Source: DASTFY01 sp963813375
GTDB taxonomy: Bacteria > Actinomycetota > Acidimicrobiia > Acidimicrobiales > Ilumatobacteraceae
DNA: 64,000 nucleotides
Direction: 5' to 3'
NCBI GenBank assembly: GCA_963813375.1
Contig: CAWEYT010000019.1
Location: 186,001 to 250,000, forward strand
A program made the position numbers and the translations under genes. Below, in pieces: positions 9,470 to 18,899 of this stretch (position 1 is the stretch's first letter; each line of letters starts with the position of its first letter). Below the pieces are notes generated by a model. It had not been told where the DNA came from, did no database searches, and saw only the letters and a program-made list of their open reading frames with translations.

Positions 9470-10105
9470 TCAGCCCCTCTGGAGCTCGTCGACGGTGACG
9501 ATGCGGTCGGCCACCAGGCCGGCTTCGTCCCGGTCGTGCGTCACGTGCAGGCCCGCTGTCCCCAGCTCCTGGAGCAGGTGCCGGAGGTCGACGGCCAGCC
9601 GGTCGTGCAGCTCCCGGTCGAGGGCGGCGAGCGGTTCGTCGAGGAGCAGCAGCCGGGGCTGGGGAGCGAGGGCCCGGGCCAGCGCGACGCGCTGCGCTTC
9701 GCCGCCCGAGAGCGCGGTGACGCTCCGTCGCTCGAACCCGTCCAGGCCGACGAGGTGCAGCAGCTCGGCGACCCGCTCACGGACCTCGGCCTTCGGGCGC
9801 CCGGCGACGGCCAGACCGAAGCCCACGTTGCCGGCCACGTCGCGGTGCGGGAAGAGCTGGTGGTCCTGGAAGACCAGCCCGAAGCGGCGGCGGTGGGCGG
9901 GCACCGCGGTGATGTCCTCGCCGTCCCAGAGCACGCGGCCCTCGTCCGGCGGGAGGAGGCCGGCGATGACCCGCAGCAGCGTGCTCTTGCCGGAGCCGCT
10001 CGGCCCGAGCAGGGCCACGATCTCGGCCGGACCTACGGTGAGGTCGGCGCCGTCGAGCACCCACCGGTCCTCGAAGCGGACCCGCACACCCTCCACGCTC
10101 AGCAT
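9470..10105 (-). CDS. thiQ: Thiamine-type ABC transporter ATP-binding protein
   Basis: 211 residues with a complete ATPase core: Walker A GPSGSGKST (about 35-43), Q-loop FQDHQLFPHRDV, signature LSGGEAQRVALARAL, Walker B LLLLDEPLAALD and a switch His (HVTHDRDEA). It powers uptake through the permease encoded 13 bp upstream. The ATG at 10105 opens MLSVEGVRVRF, the usual ABC start. Assignment to thiamine rests on context: it is the last gene of the operon headed by a TPP riboswitch, thiamine pyrophosphokinase and a ThiB-like lipoprotein. Confidence 0.85.
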   Translation of the reverse strand: MLSVEGVRVRFEDRWVLDGADLTVGPAEIVALLGPSGSGKSTLLRVIAGLLPPDEGRVLWDGEDITAVPAHRRRFGLVFQDHQLFPHRDVAGNVGFGLAVAGRPKAEVRERVAELLHLVGLDGFERRSVTALSGGEAQRVALARALAPQPRLLLLDEPLAALDRELHDRLAVDLRHLLQELGTAGLHVTHDRDEAGLVADRIVTVDELQRG

Positions 10106-10118
10106 GGGACAGCCGGCA

Positions 10119-11722
10119 TCAGAAGCTGGCGGCCTCGCCGCGGAGGCGGTCGACGGCGAGGATGGCGGCAAGGGTCAGGGCCATCAGGACCGTGGCGAGG
10201 GCGTAGGCCTGGGCCAGGTTCGAGCGCGCTGGGCCGTCCCAGCAGGCGGGCGATGGCGATGGGCATGGTCTGGTCGCCGACCCGCGTGAGGAAGCTCGTG
10301 GCCCCGAACTCTCCCAGCGAGATGGCGAAGGCGAAGCCGGCACCGGCCACCAGGGCACGGCGCAGGAAGGGCAGGTCGATCTCCCGCCACACCCGTGTCG
10401 GGGAGGCGCCGAGGGTGGCCGCGGCGTCGCGAAGGCGGGGATCGATGGAGCGCAACGTGGGCAGGACGGCGCGGACGACGAAGGGCACGGCCACGACGGC
10501 GTGGGCGATCGGGATGAGCACCCACGAGCCGCGCAGATCCACCGGCCGTCGATCCATGGTGATGAGCAGGCCGAAGCCGACGGTCACGGCCGACGTCCCG
10601 AGCGGCAGCATCAGCCCGGCGTCGAGCAGGTGACCGCCCCGCCGGGAGCCGGCGATGGCGACGGCCGCCGCGCCGCCGACCAGCACCGCCACCAGCGTGG
10701 CGATCACCGCGAACCGCAACGACGTGAGTACGGCGTCCCACGGGTCGGCGACCGGCCGGCTCGCCGGGCCCGTCCCACCGTCATCGCCGAGCGCCCGCCA
10801 GGCGGACAGGCTCAGCCCGCCGCCGGCGCCGCGGAACGACCCCAGCACCAGCCGCGTCAGGGGCACGAGCACCACCGCCACGAGACCGATGACGGTCGCC
10901 GACACCAGGACCCGCTGACGGGCCGTCCTGGGCCGGGTGGCGACCCCGCGGGGACGGAGCCGCAGGCGCACGGCCTGGCCGGCCTGGAACCGGCTCCACC
11001 AGACCATGAGCAGCGTCACGCCGATGAGTTGCACGAGCGCCAGCGCGGCGGCGGCCTCGAGGTCGAACGCCTGCGTCGTCAGCCGCCAGACCTCGACCTC
11101 GATCGTCGGGTGCCGGGGCCCGCCCAGGATGCGGACGACGCCGAACGAGGTGAACGTGAACAGGAACGTGATGGCCGCCGCGGCGAGCAGCGCCGGCCGG
11201 AGCTGCGGCAAGGTGACGCGCCACAGGACCTGGCGGGGCGACGCACCGAGGGTCCGGGCCGCATCCTCCGTGCGGGGGTCGAGCTGACCCCACAGCGTGC
11301 CCGACCGTCCGGACGACCACCGCCAGGTTGAAGTACACGTGGGCGATGATGATGGCTGCCGCGGTCTGGTCCCACGAGGCCGGCAGCAGGGCGAGGAAGG
11401 CGGTGCCGACCACCACGGTCGGGAGCACGAAGGGCACCGTCACCACGGCCAGCACCAGCGCCCTCCCCGGGAACCGGTAGCGGGCGAGCACGAAGGCGGG
11501 GAGCAGTCCCAGCAGCAGCGTGAGGACCGTGCTCACGGCCGCCTGCCACAGCGTGAACCATGCCACCGACCGCAGGCCGGGATCGGAGAGCACGTCGCGG
11601 ACCCCGTCGACGGACAGCCCGCGCCCGATGATCGCCGCCACCGGCCAGGCGAAGAACACCGCGACGAACAGCGCCGGCAGGGCGACGAGCGCCGTCCGCA
11701 CGCCGCCCGGCAAGGTGCTCAC
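10119..11722 (-). CDS. thiP: Thiamine-type ABC transporter permease, two-domain (frameshifted as read)
   Basis: A fused double permease of about 530 residues, as in ThiP. The GTG at 11722 overlaps the thiB stop (GTGA). The first half is read to about 11300, where one extra G within GTCGGGCACG shifts the frame; removing it gives VRTVGTLWGQLDPRTEDAARTLGASP in two continuous pieces, the EAA-like loop that contacts the ATPase. The second half carries another EAA-type loop (LRDAAATLGASPTRVWREI). A second +1 shift near 10240 precedes the end, ILAVDRLRGEAASF. Both look like sequencing insertions. Confidence 0.8.
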
Positions 11723-12800
11723 CGCAGCACGGTCTGCGTCCACGCCTCGATCCACTCGTCGCGGTGGTCGGCGATCTCCTCCGGGTCGAGGGTCAGTGGG
11801 TCGGCGGCGGGCGGGGCGAAGTCCACGAAGAGCTGGGGGAGGGCCACGTCCCGCCGCACCGGGTAGACGAAGTTGGTGAGCGGGAGCTCGGACTGCAGCT
11901 CCTCGCCGACCAGGAAGTCGATGAGCTGGCGGGCCTCGTCCTCGTGCTCGGTGCCACGGAGCACGCCCGCGAACTCCACCTGCCGGAAGCAGGTCGCCTC
12001 CACCGACGCCGTCGTGGGCTCGGTGGGCTTCGGCTCCTCGGCGAAGTAGATCGTGGACGGCGGGCTCGACGCGTAGCTCACGACCACCGGGCGGGTGCCG
12101 CCGGAACCGCCGGCGGTGAAGGAGGAGTAGTACGCGGTGTCCCAGTCCTCGACGACCTCGAGGCCGTTGGCCCGGAGCTGCTCCCAGAAGTCGAGGTAGC
12201 CGGGATCGCCGAAGTGGGCGACGGTGGCGAGCAGGAAGGCCAGGCCGGGTGACGACGAGGCCGGGTTCTGGACGACGAGGGTGTCGCGGTAGGCCGGGTC
12301 GACGAGGTCCTCGAACGTCGCCGGCGGCGCCTGGCCCTTCTCGGCGAACCAGCCCGTGTCGACGTTCAGGCAGACGTCCCCGGTGTCGACCGGCGTGACC
12401 TCATGGCCGGGCACCAGGGCGACGGCTGACGGCTCCAGCGCGTCGAGCTCGGGCGATTCGTACGGCACGAAGACGTCCTCGCCGAGCGCCCGCGACAGCA
12501 GCGTGTTGTCCAGCCCCCAGAGCACGTCACCTTCCGGACTTCCGGCGGTGAGGATGGCCTTGTTGACGAGCGTGCCGGCGTCGCCGCCCTTGGCGACGGT
12601 CACGGTGATGCCTGTCTCGTCGGTGAAGCGGGCGAGCGCCTCCGGCTCGGTGAACGCGTCGTACGTGAGCAGCGTGATCCCGGCGGGCGCGCCCGATCCC
12701 TCGTCGCCCGAGCGTCGCCGCGGCCACAGGCCGTCAGGGCCATCGCCGCGGCGAGGAGGAGCGCGCATGGTCGGAATGAAGGGCGCCGGATCGAGGTCAT
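11719..12800 (-). CDS. thiB: Thiamine-type ABC transporter substrate-binding lipoprotein (frameshifted as read)
   Basis: It starts at the ATG at 12800, overlapping the thiN stop (ATGA). The signal peptide ends in a lipobox (ALTACG, Cys about residue 25). The frame then shifts by a net +2 near 12700, just before the mature domain GITLLTYDAFTEPEALARF. Family landmarks are the early LLTYDAF strand, DVLWGLDNTLLSRAL, VVVSYASSPPSTIY and the C-terminal LTNFVYPV, all typical of ThiB/TbpA thiamine binders. The mature part is read without interruption to 11719. Lipid-anchored capture of thiamine outside the membrane is expected. Confidence 0.85.
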
Positions 12801-13468
12801 CGGGGGTCTCCAGTCGCTCGGGGGTGGATGACGAGGAGGGTGCCGGCGTCGAGCCGAACGGATGCCGGCGAGTCCTCGACGACGTTGCTCAGCCCGCGGC
12901 TGCTCCCCGGGGGCAGCTCCTCGGCGTGGAGGGGGTAGCGGAGACCGGTGGTGACGACCCCGGCGGCCGGGCCATGGAGGGGCAGGAGCGAGACCGTGTC
13001 CCCCGGGCCGCCGCGCAGGCTGGCGGTGGCCGGGCCGTGCAGGACTTCGAGGTGGGTCGACCCCCACCAGAGCTCGACCCGGTTGGCGGCCAGGTCAGGG
13101 CGGGCGAAGGCCAGGAGGCCGCCCAGCTCGTGGTCGAGGCGGGGATCGTCGGCGCGGGGTCCGCCCGACACGCCGATGAGATGGTCGCAGCCGTCCCGCA
13201 GCGCGGCGGCGATGGCCAGCTCGGTGTCCGTGGCGTCCTTGGCGGGCGGATGGCGCTCGACCGCGATCCCGGCCGCCTCGGCCGTGGCCAGCCCGGCGGG
13301 GGAGACCGAGTCGAGGTCGCCGACGAGCAGGTCGACCGTCAGGCCGAGGACCCGGGCGGCGTCCAGGCCGGAGTCGGCCGCGATGACGCGGCGCTCGGCC
13401 GGGAGCTCGGCGCACACGCGCTCGTCCGGTGCGCCTCCCCCGATGACGATGACGGCCGTGCGACCCAC
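12797..13468 (-). CDS. thiN: Thiamine diphosphokinase
   Basis: 223 residues. It transfers pyrophosphate from ATP to thiamine, giving TPP directly from imported thiamine. The ATP/metal motif DLLVGDLDSV (about 45-54) and the acidic KDATDTELA block are the family hallmarks; LIGVSGGPRADDPRLDHELG matches the substrate-site segment. The GTG at 13468 is preceded by GGAGGG, which is also the 3' strand of the TPP riboswitch, so ligand binding should occlude initiation directly. It is first in a four-gene operon with overlaps of 4 bp. Confidence 0.92.
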   Translation of the reverse strand: MGRTAVIVIGGGAPDERVCAELPAERRVIAADSGLDAARVLGLTVDLLVGDLDSVSPAGLATAEAAGIAVERHPPAKDATDTELAIAAALRDGCDHLIGVSGGPRADDPRLDHELGGLLAFARPDLAANRVELWWGSTHLEVLHGPATASLRGGPGDTVSLLPLHGPAAGVVTTGLRYPLHAEELPPGSSRGLSNVVEDSPASVRLDAGTLLVIHPRATGDPR

Positions 13469-13472
13469 CGCG

Positions 13473-13553
13473 TCCCTCCGCTGGCATTACCCAGATCAGG
13501 TTCGTGGGTCGGTGGCGGCGACCACCCTCTCAGCCCGACGGTCCCCCGAGCTC
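13473..13553 (-). promoter_or_regulatory. TPP riboswitch (THI box)
   Basis: On the minus strand the conserved elements occur in order: CTCGGGGG at the 5' side, GGGCTGAGAGGG, ACCC, GAACCTGATCTGGGTAATG and CCAGCGGAGGGA. These are the P2-J-P3 CUGAGA pyrimidine-binding core and the P4/P5 pyrophosphate-binding part of the TPP aptamer. The 3' end reaches to 5 nt from the thiN GTG and contains its ribosome site, so control is probably at translation initiation. The UGA in the CUGAGA motif is also the stop codon of the upstream CDF-EamA gene. Confidence 0.95.
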
Positions 13554-15398
13554 CCCGGTGTCGAGCACCGATGGTACCGCCCGCCGGCTCGACCACGTGA
13601 ACGCGGCCAGCGCGGCGATGACCACCACCATGCCCACGGTCTGGATCGCGGTCACGGTCTCGCCGAGCACCAGGTACGCCCACACCGTGGCCAGCGCGGG
13701 GTTGCCCACCTGCAGGATGGCGATGGTCGACACCGGCACGCGGGTCTGGGCCCAGGCCAGCAGCCCGTGGCAGATCGTCCCGGTCAGCACGGCCAGCAGC
13801 ACCAGGTCCTTCCAGCCTCCTGCAGGGACCTCCCACAGCTTCCCGGCGACGGCAGCCACCGGAAGGAGCAGACAGCTCGCCAGCACGGCCACCGTCGTCA
13901 TGAACTCCGTCGTGCCCAGCACGGCGCGGGCGCCACGGGCGCTCAGCAGGTAGCCGGCCCACATGCACATGGCGCCGAAGGCCAGCGCGTTGCCCACCGT
14001 CGTGCTCGTGCCGCTGCTCGGCGCGGTGAAGAGGATCAGGGCCACGCCGCCGAGCGCCAGCGCTCCCCACGCCAGCGACGTGATGCGGAGACGCTCGTGG
14101 AAGAGCAGCGCGGCGAACGGCACGACCATGACCGGCACCAGGCTCCCGATGAACTCCGCGTTGGCCACGCTCGTCTTCGTCACGGCCACGAAGAACAGCC
14201 CGAGGTCGGTGGCGAAGAAGAACGCGCTCGGGCCCGCCAGCCGGACTGCGCGGGTCGAAAGGCGACCACCGCGCGCGTGGAGGACGATCATCCAGATGGC
14301 GGCGCCGAAGACCAGCCGCCAGGTCGCGGTCGTGAGGCCGGGGGCGCCGATCCACTTCACGATCGTCGAGCCGAGCGACAGCCCGAGCAGCGCGACGAGG
14401 ACGGCCAGCAGCCCGACGGTGGTCCCGTGTGTGGTCGGGGCGGCCGGCGGCGCGGCCGTCACGCCGCCGCGCTCACTCGTCGTGTCGGTCGTGTCGCGGT
14501 GGATGTCCGGTTCGAGGTAGATCAGGCGGGCCGCGGGCACGGCGCGGCGGACGTCGGCCTCGGCCTGGTCGATGGCGCTGGCGAGGTCGGTCACCGTGAG
14601 GTCACGGTCGAACTCGACCTTGGCCGCCACCAGCAGCTCGTCCGGCCCGAGGTGCTGCGTCTTGAGGTGGATGAGGCGGGTGACGTTCTCGTTGCCCGTG
14701 AGGGCGGTGACGATCTGTTGCTCCATCTCCGGCGAGGCCGCCTCGCCCATGAGCAGCCCCTTCATCTCGATGGCCAGGAAGATGGCGATGACGCACAGCA
14801 GGACGCCGATGGACAGCGATCCGAGCGCGTCCCAGCGGCCGTTGTCCGTGATCTTCGACATGACGACGCCGAAGAGCGCGAGGAACAGACCGATCAGCGC
14901 GCCCGAGTCCTCCAGGAGCACGACCGGCAGCTCGGGCGACTTCGAACGCCGGATGAACCCGAAGTAGGAGGAGTTGCCCTTCACCCGCTGGGTCTCGTGC
15001 ACCGCGGTACGGAACGAGAAGGCCTCGAAGACGATGGCCCCGACCAGGATGCCGACCGCCCACCAGAGCGACTCGGGCTCGTGCGGGTGGCGCAGCTTCT
15101 CGATGCCCTCGTAGATGGCGAAGGCGCCGCCGAGCAGGAACAGCACCTGGGCGACGATGAAGCTCCAGAAGTACCGCTCGCGCCCGTACCCGAACGGGTG
15201 CGTCGGCGTGGCCCGGCGCGCCGCCCGGCGGCCTCCGAACAGCAAGAGGGCCTGGTTGCCGGTGTCCGCCAGCGAGTGGACGCACTCCGCCAGGAGGCTG
15301 GCCGACTGGGTGACGATCCAACCGATGAACTTCATCACGGCGATCCCGAAGTTGGCCAGCAGGGCGGCGATGATGGCTCGCTTGCTGCCTTCGTGCAC
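13530..15398 (-). CDS. CDF cation exporter fused to EamA/DMT transporter
   Basis: One uninterrupted frame of 622 residues. Residues 1 to about 300 are a cation diffusion facilitator: HEGSKRAIIAALLANFGIAV opening, LAECVHSLADTGNQ (the metal-site H..D pair), HPFGYGRERYFW, and a cytoplasmic C-terminal domain ending RLIYLEPDIHR. Residues from about 325 are a ten-helix EamA (DMT) permease with the usual internal duplication. No stop separates them; a GTG at 14462 (residue 313) could start EamA on its own. The chosen start is the GTG at 15398, which matches CDF N-termini; an ATG at 15434 is possible. The EamA half may carry thiamine-related cargo given the riboswitch next door (inference). Confidence 0.75.
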   Translation of the reverse strand: MHEGSKRAIIAALLANFGIAVMKFIGWIVTQSASLLAECVHSLADTGNQALLLFGGRRAARRATPTHPFGYGRERYFWSFIVAQVLFLLGGAFAIYEGIEKLRHPHEPESLWWAVGILVGAIVFEAFSFRTAVHETQRVKGNSSYFGFIRRSKSPELPVVLLEDSGALIGLFLALFGVVMSKITDNGRWDALGSLSIGVLLCVIAIFLAIEMKGLLMGEAASPEMEQQIVTALTGNENVTRLIHLKTQHLGPDELLVAAKVEFDRDLTVTDLASAIDQAEADVRRAVPAARLIYLEPDIHRDTTDTTSERGGVTAAPPAAPTTHGTTVGLLAVLVALLGLSLGSTIVKWIGAPGLTTATWRLVFGAAIWMIVLHARGGRLSTRAVRLAGPSAFFFATDLGLFFVAVTKTSVANAEFIGSLVPVMVVPFAALLFHERLRITSLAWGALALGGVALILFTAPSSGTSTTVGNALAFGAMCMWAGYLLSARGARAVLGTTEFMTTVAVLASCLLLPVAAVAGKLWEVPAGGWKDLVLLAVLTGTICHGLLAWAQTRVPVSTIAILQVGNPALATVWAYLVLGETVTAIQTVGMVVVIAALAAFTWSSRRAVPSVLDTGELGGPSG

Positions 15399-15443
15399 CG
15401 GCGTAGGTTGGCACAGGCACCCCGGCGCGGCCATCGTGGCGGC

Positions 15444-16217
15444 ATGGGACAGCTCGACGGACGGGTGGCGTTGGTGACCGGCGGCGGCCGGGGGATCGGG
15501 AGAGGCATCTCGGTGCTGCTCGCCGCCGAAGGGGCGACGGTGGCGGTGAACTACCGGCGCGACGAGGACTCGGCGCGGGCCACCGTGGAGGCCATCACGG
15601 CCGCCGGCGGGACCGCCGGTGCGTACCAGGCCAGTGTCGACGACGCCGAGCAGGACGCCCGCATGGTCGGCGAGGTCCTGGCCGACTTCGGTCACATCGA
15701 CCTGCTCGTCAACAACGGCGGCATCGCCAGCCGCGGGAACACCGTGGCCGACACCGACCCGACCGAGTTGGGCCGGGTCGTCGCCACCCACGCGCTCGGG
15801 CCGCACCACCTCTGCCGGCTCGTGCTGCCCTCGATGAGGACCCGGCCTCGCGGGGACATCGTGATGGTGTCGTCCGTCGCCACCTCGCGCCACGCCGCCA
15901 ACGGTGCGCCCTACAACATGGGCAAGGCCGCGCTCGAAGCCCTCGCTTTCACGCTGGCCAAGGAGGAGCGCCGGCACGGGATCCACGTCAACGTCGTGGC
16001 CCCCGGGCTGGTCGACACCGACATGGGGGAGCGGCTCGTCAAGGCGATGGCCGGGGTGACCGACATCAGGACGCTCGACGCGTCGTCGCCGTTCGGGCGT
16101 GTCTGCCAGCCGGCCGACGTGGCCAAGGTGGTGCTGTGGCTGTGCAGCGACGGGGCCGGCTATGTCACCGGGCAGCGCATCGAGTGCGACGGCGGCGGCA
16201 CGCTGACCAGCTACTGA
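15444..16217 (+). CDS. SDR-family NAD(P)-dependent oxidoreductase
   Basis: 257 residues, classical short-chain dehydrogenase size. Cofactor motif TGGGRGIG (residues 12-19), NNGG in place of NNAG (90-93), catalytic Ser about 143-144, and Tyr157-x3-Lys161 (YNMGK). The C-terminal CDGGGTLTSY is typical of FabG-like members. It is divergent from the CDF-EamA gene. The substrate cannot be told from sequence; 3-oxoacyl or hydroxy-ketone reduction is the usual activity. Confidence 0.9.
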   Translation: MGQLDGRVALVTGGGRGIGRGISVLLAAEGATVAVNYRRDEDSARATVEAITAAGGTAGAYQASVDDAEQDARMVGEVLADFGHIDLLVNNGGIASRGNTVADTDPTELGRVVATHALGPHHLCRLVLPSMRTRPRGDIVMVSSVATSRHAANGAPYNMGKAALEALAFTLAKEERRHGIHVNVVAPGLVDTDMGERLVKAMAGVTDIRTLDASSPFGRVCQPADVAKVVLWLCSDGAGYVTGQRIECDGGGTLTSY

Positions 16218-16282
16218 ACCGGCCCAGAGCTCCGGCGAGCGGCGTCGATCACCGCTGCGTCGTCACCGTGTCACCACCCCCA

Positions 16283-17456
16283 TCACCACAGGGCGTCCGT
16301 CGCCAGCGCGGCCCCGTCCACCAGCGTCTTCAGCTTGGCCCACGCCACCTGCGGATGGCAGCGCAGGCCCAGCCCGCAGTCCGTGGAGGCGATGACGTTC
16401 TCGCGTCCGACGAGCTTGGCGAAGCGCTGGATGCGGTCGGCCACGAGTTGCGGATGCTCGATCAGCGGCGTCGAGTGGGTCACGACGCCCGGTGCCAGCA
16501 TCTTGCCTTCGGGGAGCTTGGTCTGCTCCCACAGCGCCACCTCGTGCTCGTGGCGCACGTTGGCGGCCTCGATGGAATAGGTCTGCGCCTTGATCGACAA
16601 CATGATGTCGACGACGTCGGGCAGCGGAAGGTCGCGCGAGTGCGGACCGTGCCAGCTCCCCCAACAGAGGTGGTACCGGATCTGCTCCTCGGGGATGTTG
16701 CGCAGCGCGTGGTTCAGGGCTTCGCAGCGCATCTGGCAGTACTTGCGGTAGCCGTCGAGGCCCATGTCGAGCCCGATGCGGTCCCACAGGGCACCGAGCC
16801 AGGCGTCGTCGACCTGCACCTGGAAGCCGGCGGCCGCGATCGCCTCGTACTCGACCCGCATCGCCTCCGCGATGGCGAAGACGTGCTCCTCGTCCGATCC
16901 GTAGAACCCCTTGGCGCGGCCGGGCTCCACACTGAGGGGGGCCGTCGTCGTCAGGAATGCATCGGACGCCGGCCGGTCGCCGAGCGCGGCCGCCAGCATG
17001 GCGATCTCGCGCTCGAGCACGCGCTGCGCCGCGGAAGGTGACCGGCTCGGTGCAGACCCAGTCCTCGACGAAGGCGATGCTGTCCTCCGCCCCTTCCGGC
17101 ACGTGAGGGGCCGATCCCGACTGCTCGAACAGCGTGCCGTTCTGGAGGACCGCGAGGTAGAACTCGTCGAACTCGACCCAGTCGGCGCTCGACATCAGGA
17201 GCTTGCCGAGGCCGCCGCGCTCGGGCGCCGGCTCGTATCCCCCGAGGCGGGCGGCGAGGTACTGCGTCCAGTGGCCGCCCTTGGTGAGCTCGCCCTCGTT
17301 GATGAAGTCGACGCCGATGCTCGTCTGCATGGCGCACACCTCGGCCACCGCCTCGCCGAGGCGCTCATCGCTGACCTCGAGCTGTGCCCACACGTCATCG
17401 GGCGCGGGCAGCGCACCGACGTGGGTGGTGAGGATCCTGTCCGTACTGCGCCGCAT
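16283..17456 (-). CDS. Cobalamin-independent methionine synthase (MetE C-terminal)-like protein (frameshifted as read)
   Basis: About 390 residues, the size of stand-alone MetE catalytic-domain proteins. It begins MRRSTDRILTTHVGALP at the ATG at 17456; the TTHVG block is the family's N-terminal signature. A +1 shift near 17030 (in CGGCGCAGCGCGTG) splits it; removing one base gives FRGAQRVLEREIAML. Zn-ligand regions are present: HLCWGSWHGPH and, near the C-terminus, ASTDCGLGLRCHP. Such short MetE homologues can methylate homocysteine or act in demethylation of other compounds; here the methyl donor is unknown. It converges on the SDR gene and diverges from the PPOX gene. Confidence 0.8.
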
Positions 17457-17636
17457 GCCATGACCTCCGAAGCGTGTGTCGTCCGTACGCGCCGCGAGCG
17501 CCGGGTAGGCGTGACTCGCAGTGTCCGAGCGTACGTTGCCTCGGACCGCGCGGCTGACGAGCGGCCCGCGGCCGACCGGCGGCCCACGCGGACTCTGTAC
17601 AGTCCGATGGTTGATCAGCGAAAGGAGCGGCGTTCG

Positions 17637-18044
17637 ATGCCTGCGCCCTCGGTTCCGTCTACCCATACCGATCTGCTCGACGCTTCCGTGGCCACGCTCG
17701 CGACCGTCGGTCCGGACGGACGTCCACAGGTGTCCGCGGTCTGGTTCCTCACTGAGGACGGCGTGGTGAAGGTGTCGCTCAACGTCGCCCGCCAGAAGAC
17801 CAAGAACCTCGCCGCCAACCCGGCGGTCACCGTCTTCATCCTCGACCCGGCGAACCCCGCGCGCTACGTCGAGATCCGTGGCGACGCCACGCTCGAGGCT
17901 GACGACGACTACGCGTTCGCCGGTCGTCTCGGCGCCAAGTACGGCGGCGCGGACCTGCGCGCCATGGACGGCCCGGACGGCCGTCGTGTCGTGCTCACCG
18001 TCGCACCCGTGCGCATCAACGCCGTCGACCTCAGCGCCGGCTAG
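17637..18044 (+). CDS. PPOX-class F420-dependent oxidoreductase
   Basis: 135 residues with the split-barrel flavin/F420 fold: LATVGPDGRPQVSAVWF, then TKNLAANPAVTVFILDP and YVEIRGDATLE, the standard pattern of the PPOX F420-binding family. A good AAAGGAG ribosome site at 17621-17627 picks the ATG at 17637 over an in-frame ATG 30 bp upstream. TACAGT about 35 bp before the start could be the -10 box. Family members reduce small unsaturated or quinone-like substrates with F420H2. Confidence 0.88.
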   Translation: MPAPSVPSTHTDLLDASVATLATVGPDGRPQVSAVWFLTEDGVVKVSLNVARQKTKNLAANPAVTVFILDPANPARYVEIRGDATLEADDDYAFAGRLGAKYGGADLRAMDGPDGRRVVLTVAPVRINAVDLSAG

Positions 18045-18165
18045 TCACGTCCCCGAACCCGGTGCGTCCGGCCCTGCTGATGAGTGGGGGCCGAGCGCAC
18101 CGCCGCGCGGCTCGACGCTCTGCGGAGCGAAGCGACTAGGAGCCGCCATGGGCGGGCGACGAAGA

Positions 18166-18899
18166 CTAGGTTCCTCTCGCCGTCGTCTCCTGTTCGCCGA
18201 GGTAGCTCGACAGGATGAGCTGGTGGTCGGCGCGCAGCGTCTCGACCGGCTCGTGGACGACCAGCTCGCCATGGGAGAGGACGTAGCCGCGGTCCGCCAC
18301 CTCGAGCGCGATGTGGATGTGCTGCTCGACCAGCAGCACCGCGCAGCCGCTCTCCTTCGCGTACGTGGTGACCACCGGGAGGAGCCGCTCGACGATGACC
18401 GGGGCGAGCCCGAGCGAGAGCTCGTCGAGCAGCAGGAGCCGCGGCCGGCGGGCCAGTGCCCGACCGAGCGTGAGCATCTGCTGCTCACCGCCCGAGAGCA
18501 GCCCGGCGCGGCGGTCGGCGAGCCCGGCCAGCGCGGGGAAGTAGCCGTAGGCGACGTCGGCGTCGAGGCGCTCCCCGCGGTACCCGAGGCGGAAGTGCTC
18601 GGCGACCGTCAAGCCGAAGAACACGCCTCGACCCTCGGGTACATGGGCGATGCCGAGCTGCGCACGGGCGGCGGGCGACTTGCCGGGCGATGTCGGCTCC
18701 GTCGATCGCGGATCACGCCGGCCATCGGCCGGACGAGACCGGAGATCGCCCGCAGCGTGGTCGTCTTGCCGGCGCCGTTGGGGCCGAGCAGGGCGACCAC
18801 CTCGCCGGCCTCGATGTGCAGGTCGAGCCGCCGCACGACCGCGGCGGCGTCGTAGCCCGCCGACAGGCCGTCGAGCTGGAGGACCGGGCCGTCACCCAT
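18166..18899 (-). CDS. livF: Branched-chain-amino-acid-type ABC transporter ATPase LivF (frameshifted as read)
   Basis: The ATG at 18899 overlaps the end of the LivG domain by 8 bp. N-terminal frame: VLQLDGLSAGYD and Walker A GPNGAGKTTT. Two +1 shifts follow, near 18708 (CGCGATCGAC) and near 18685 (GCCCGGCAAG). Removing one base at each gives IDGADIAGKSPAARAQLGIAH and then VPEGRGVFFGLTVAEH, the LivF-specific Q-loop region. The rest is intact: signature LLSGGEQQMLTLGRAL, Walker B LLLLDELSLGLAP, switch VLLVEQHIHIAL. One of two ATPases driving the transporter encoded upstream. Confidence 0.82.

Noticed and set aside
18116..18129. CGCTC/GAGCG hairpin between the PPOX gene and livF as a terminator.
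   Set aside because: A 5-bp stem without a T tract is too weak in this base composition to claim.
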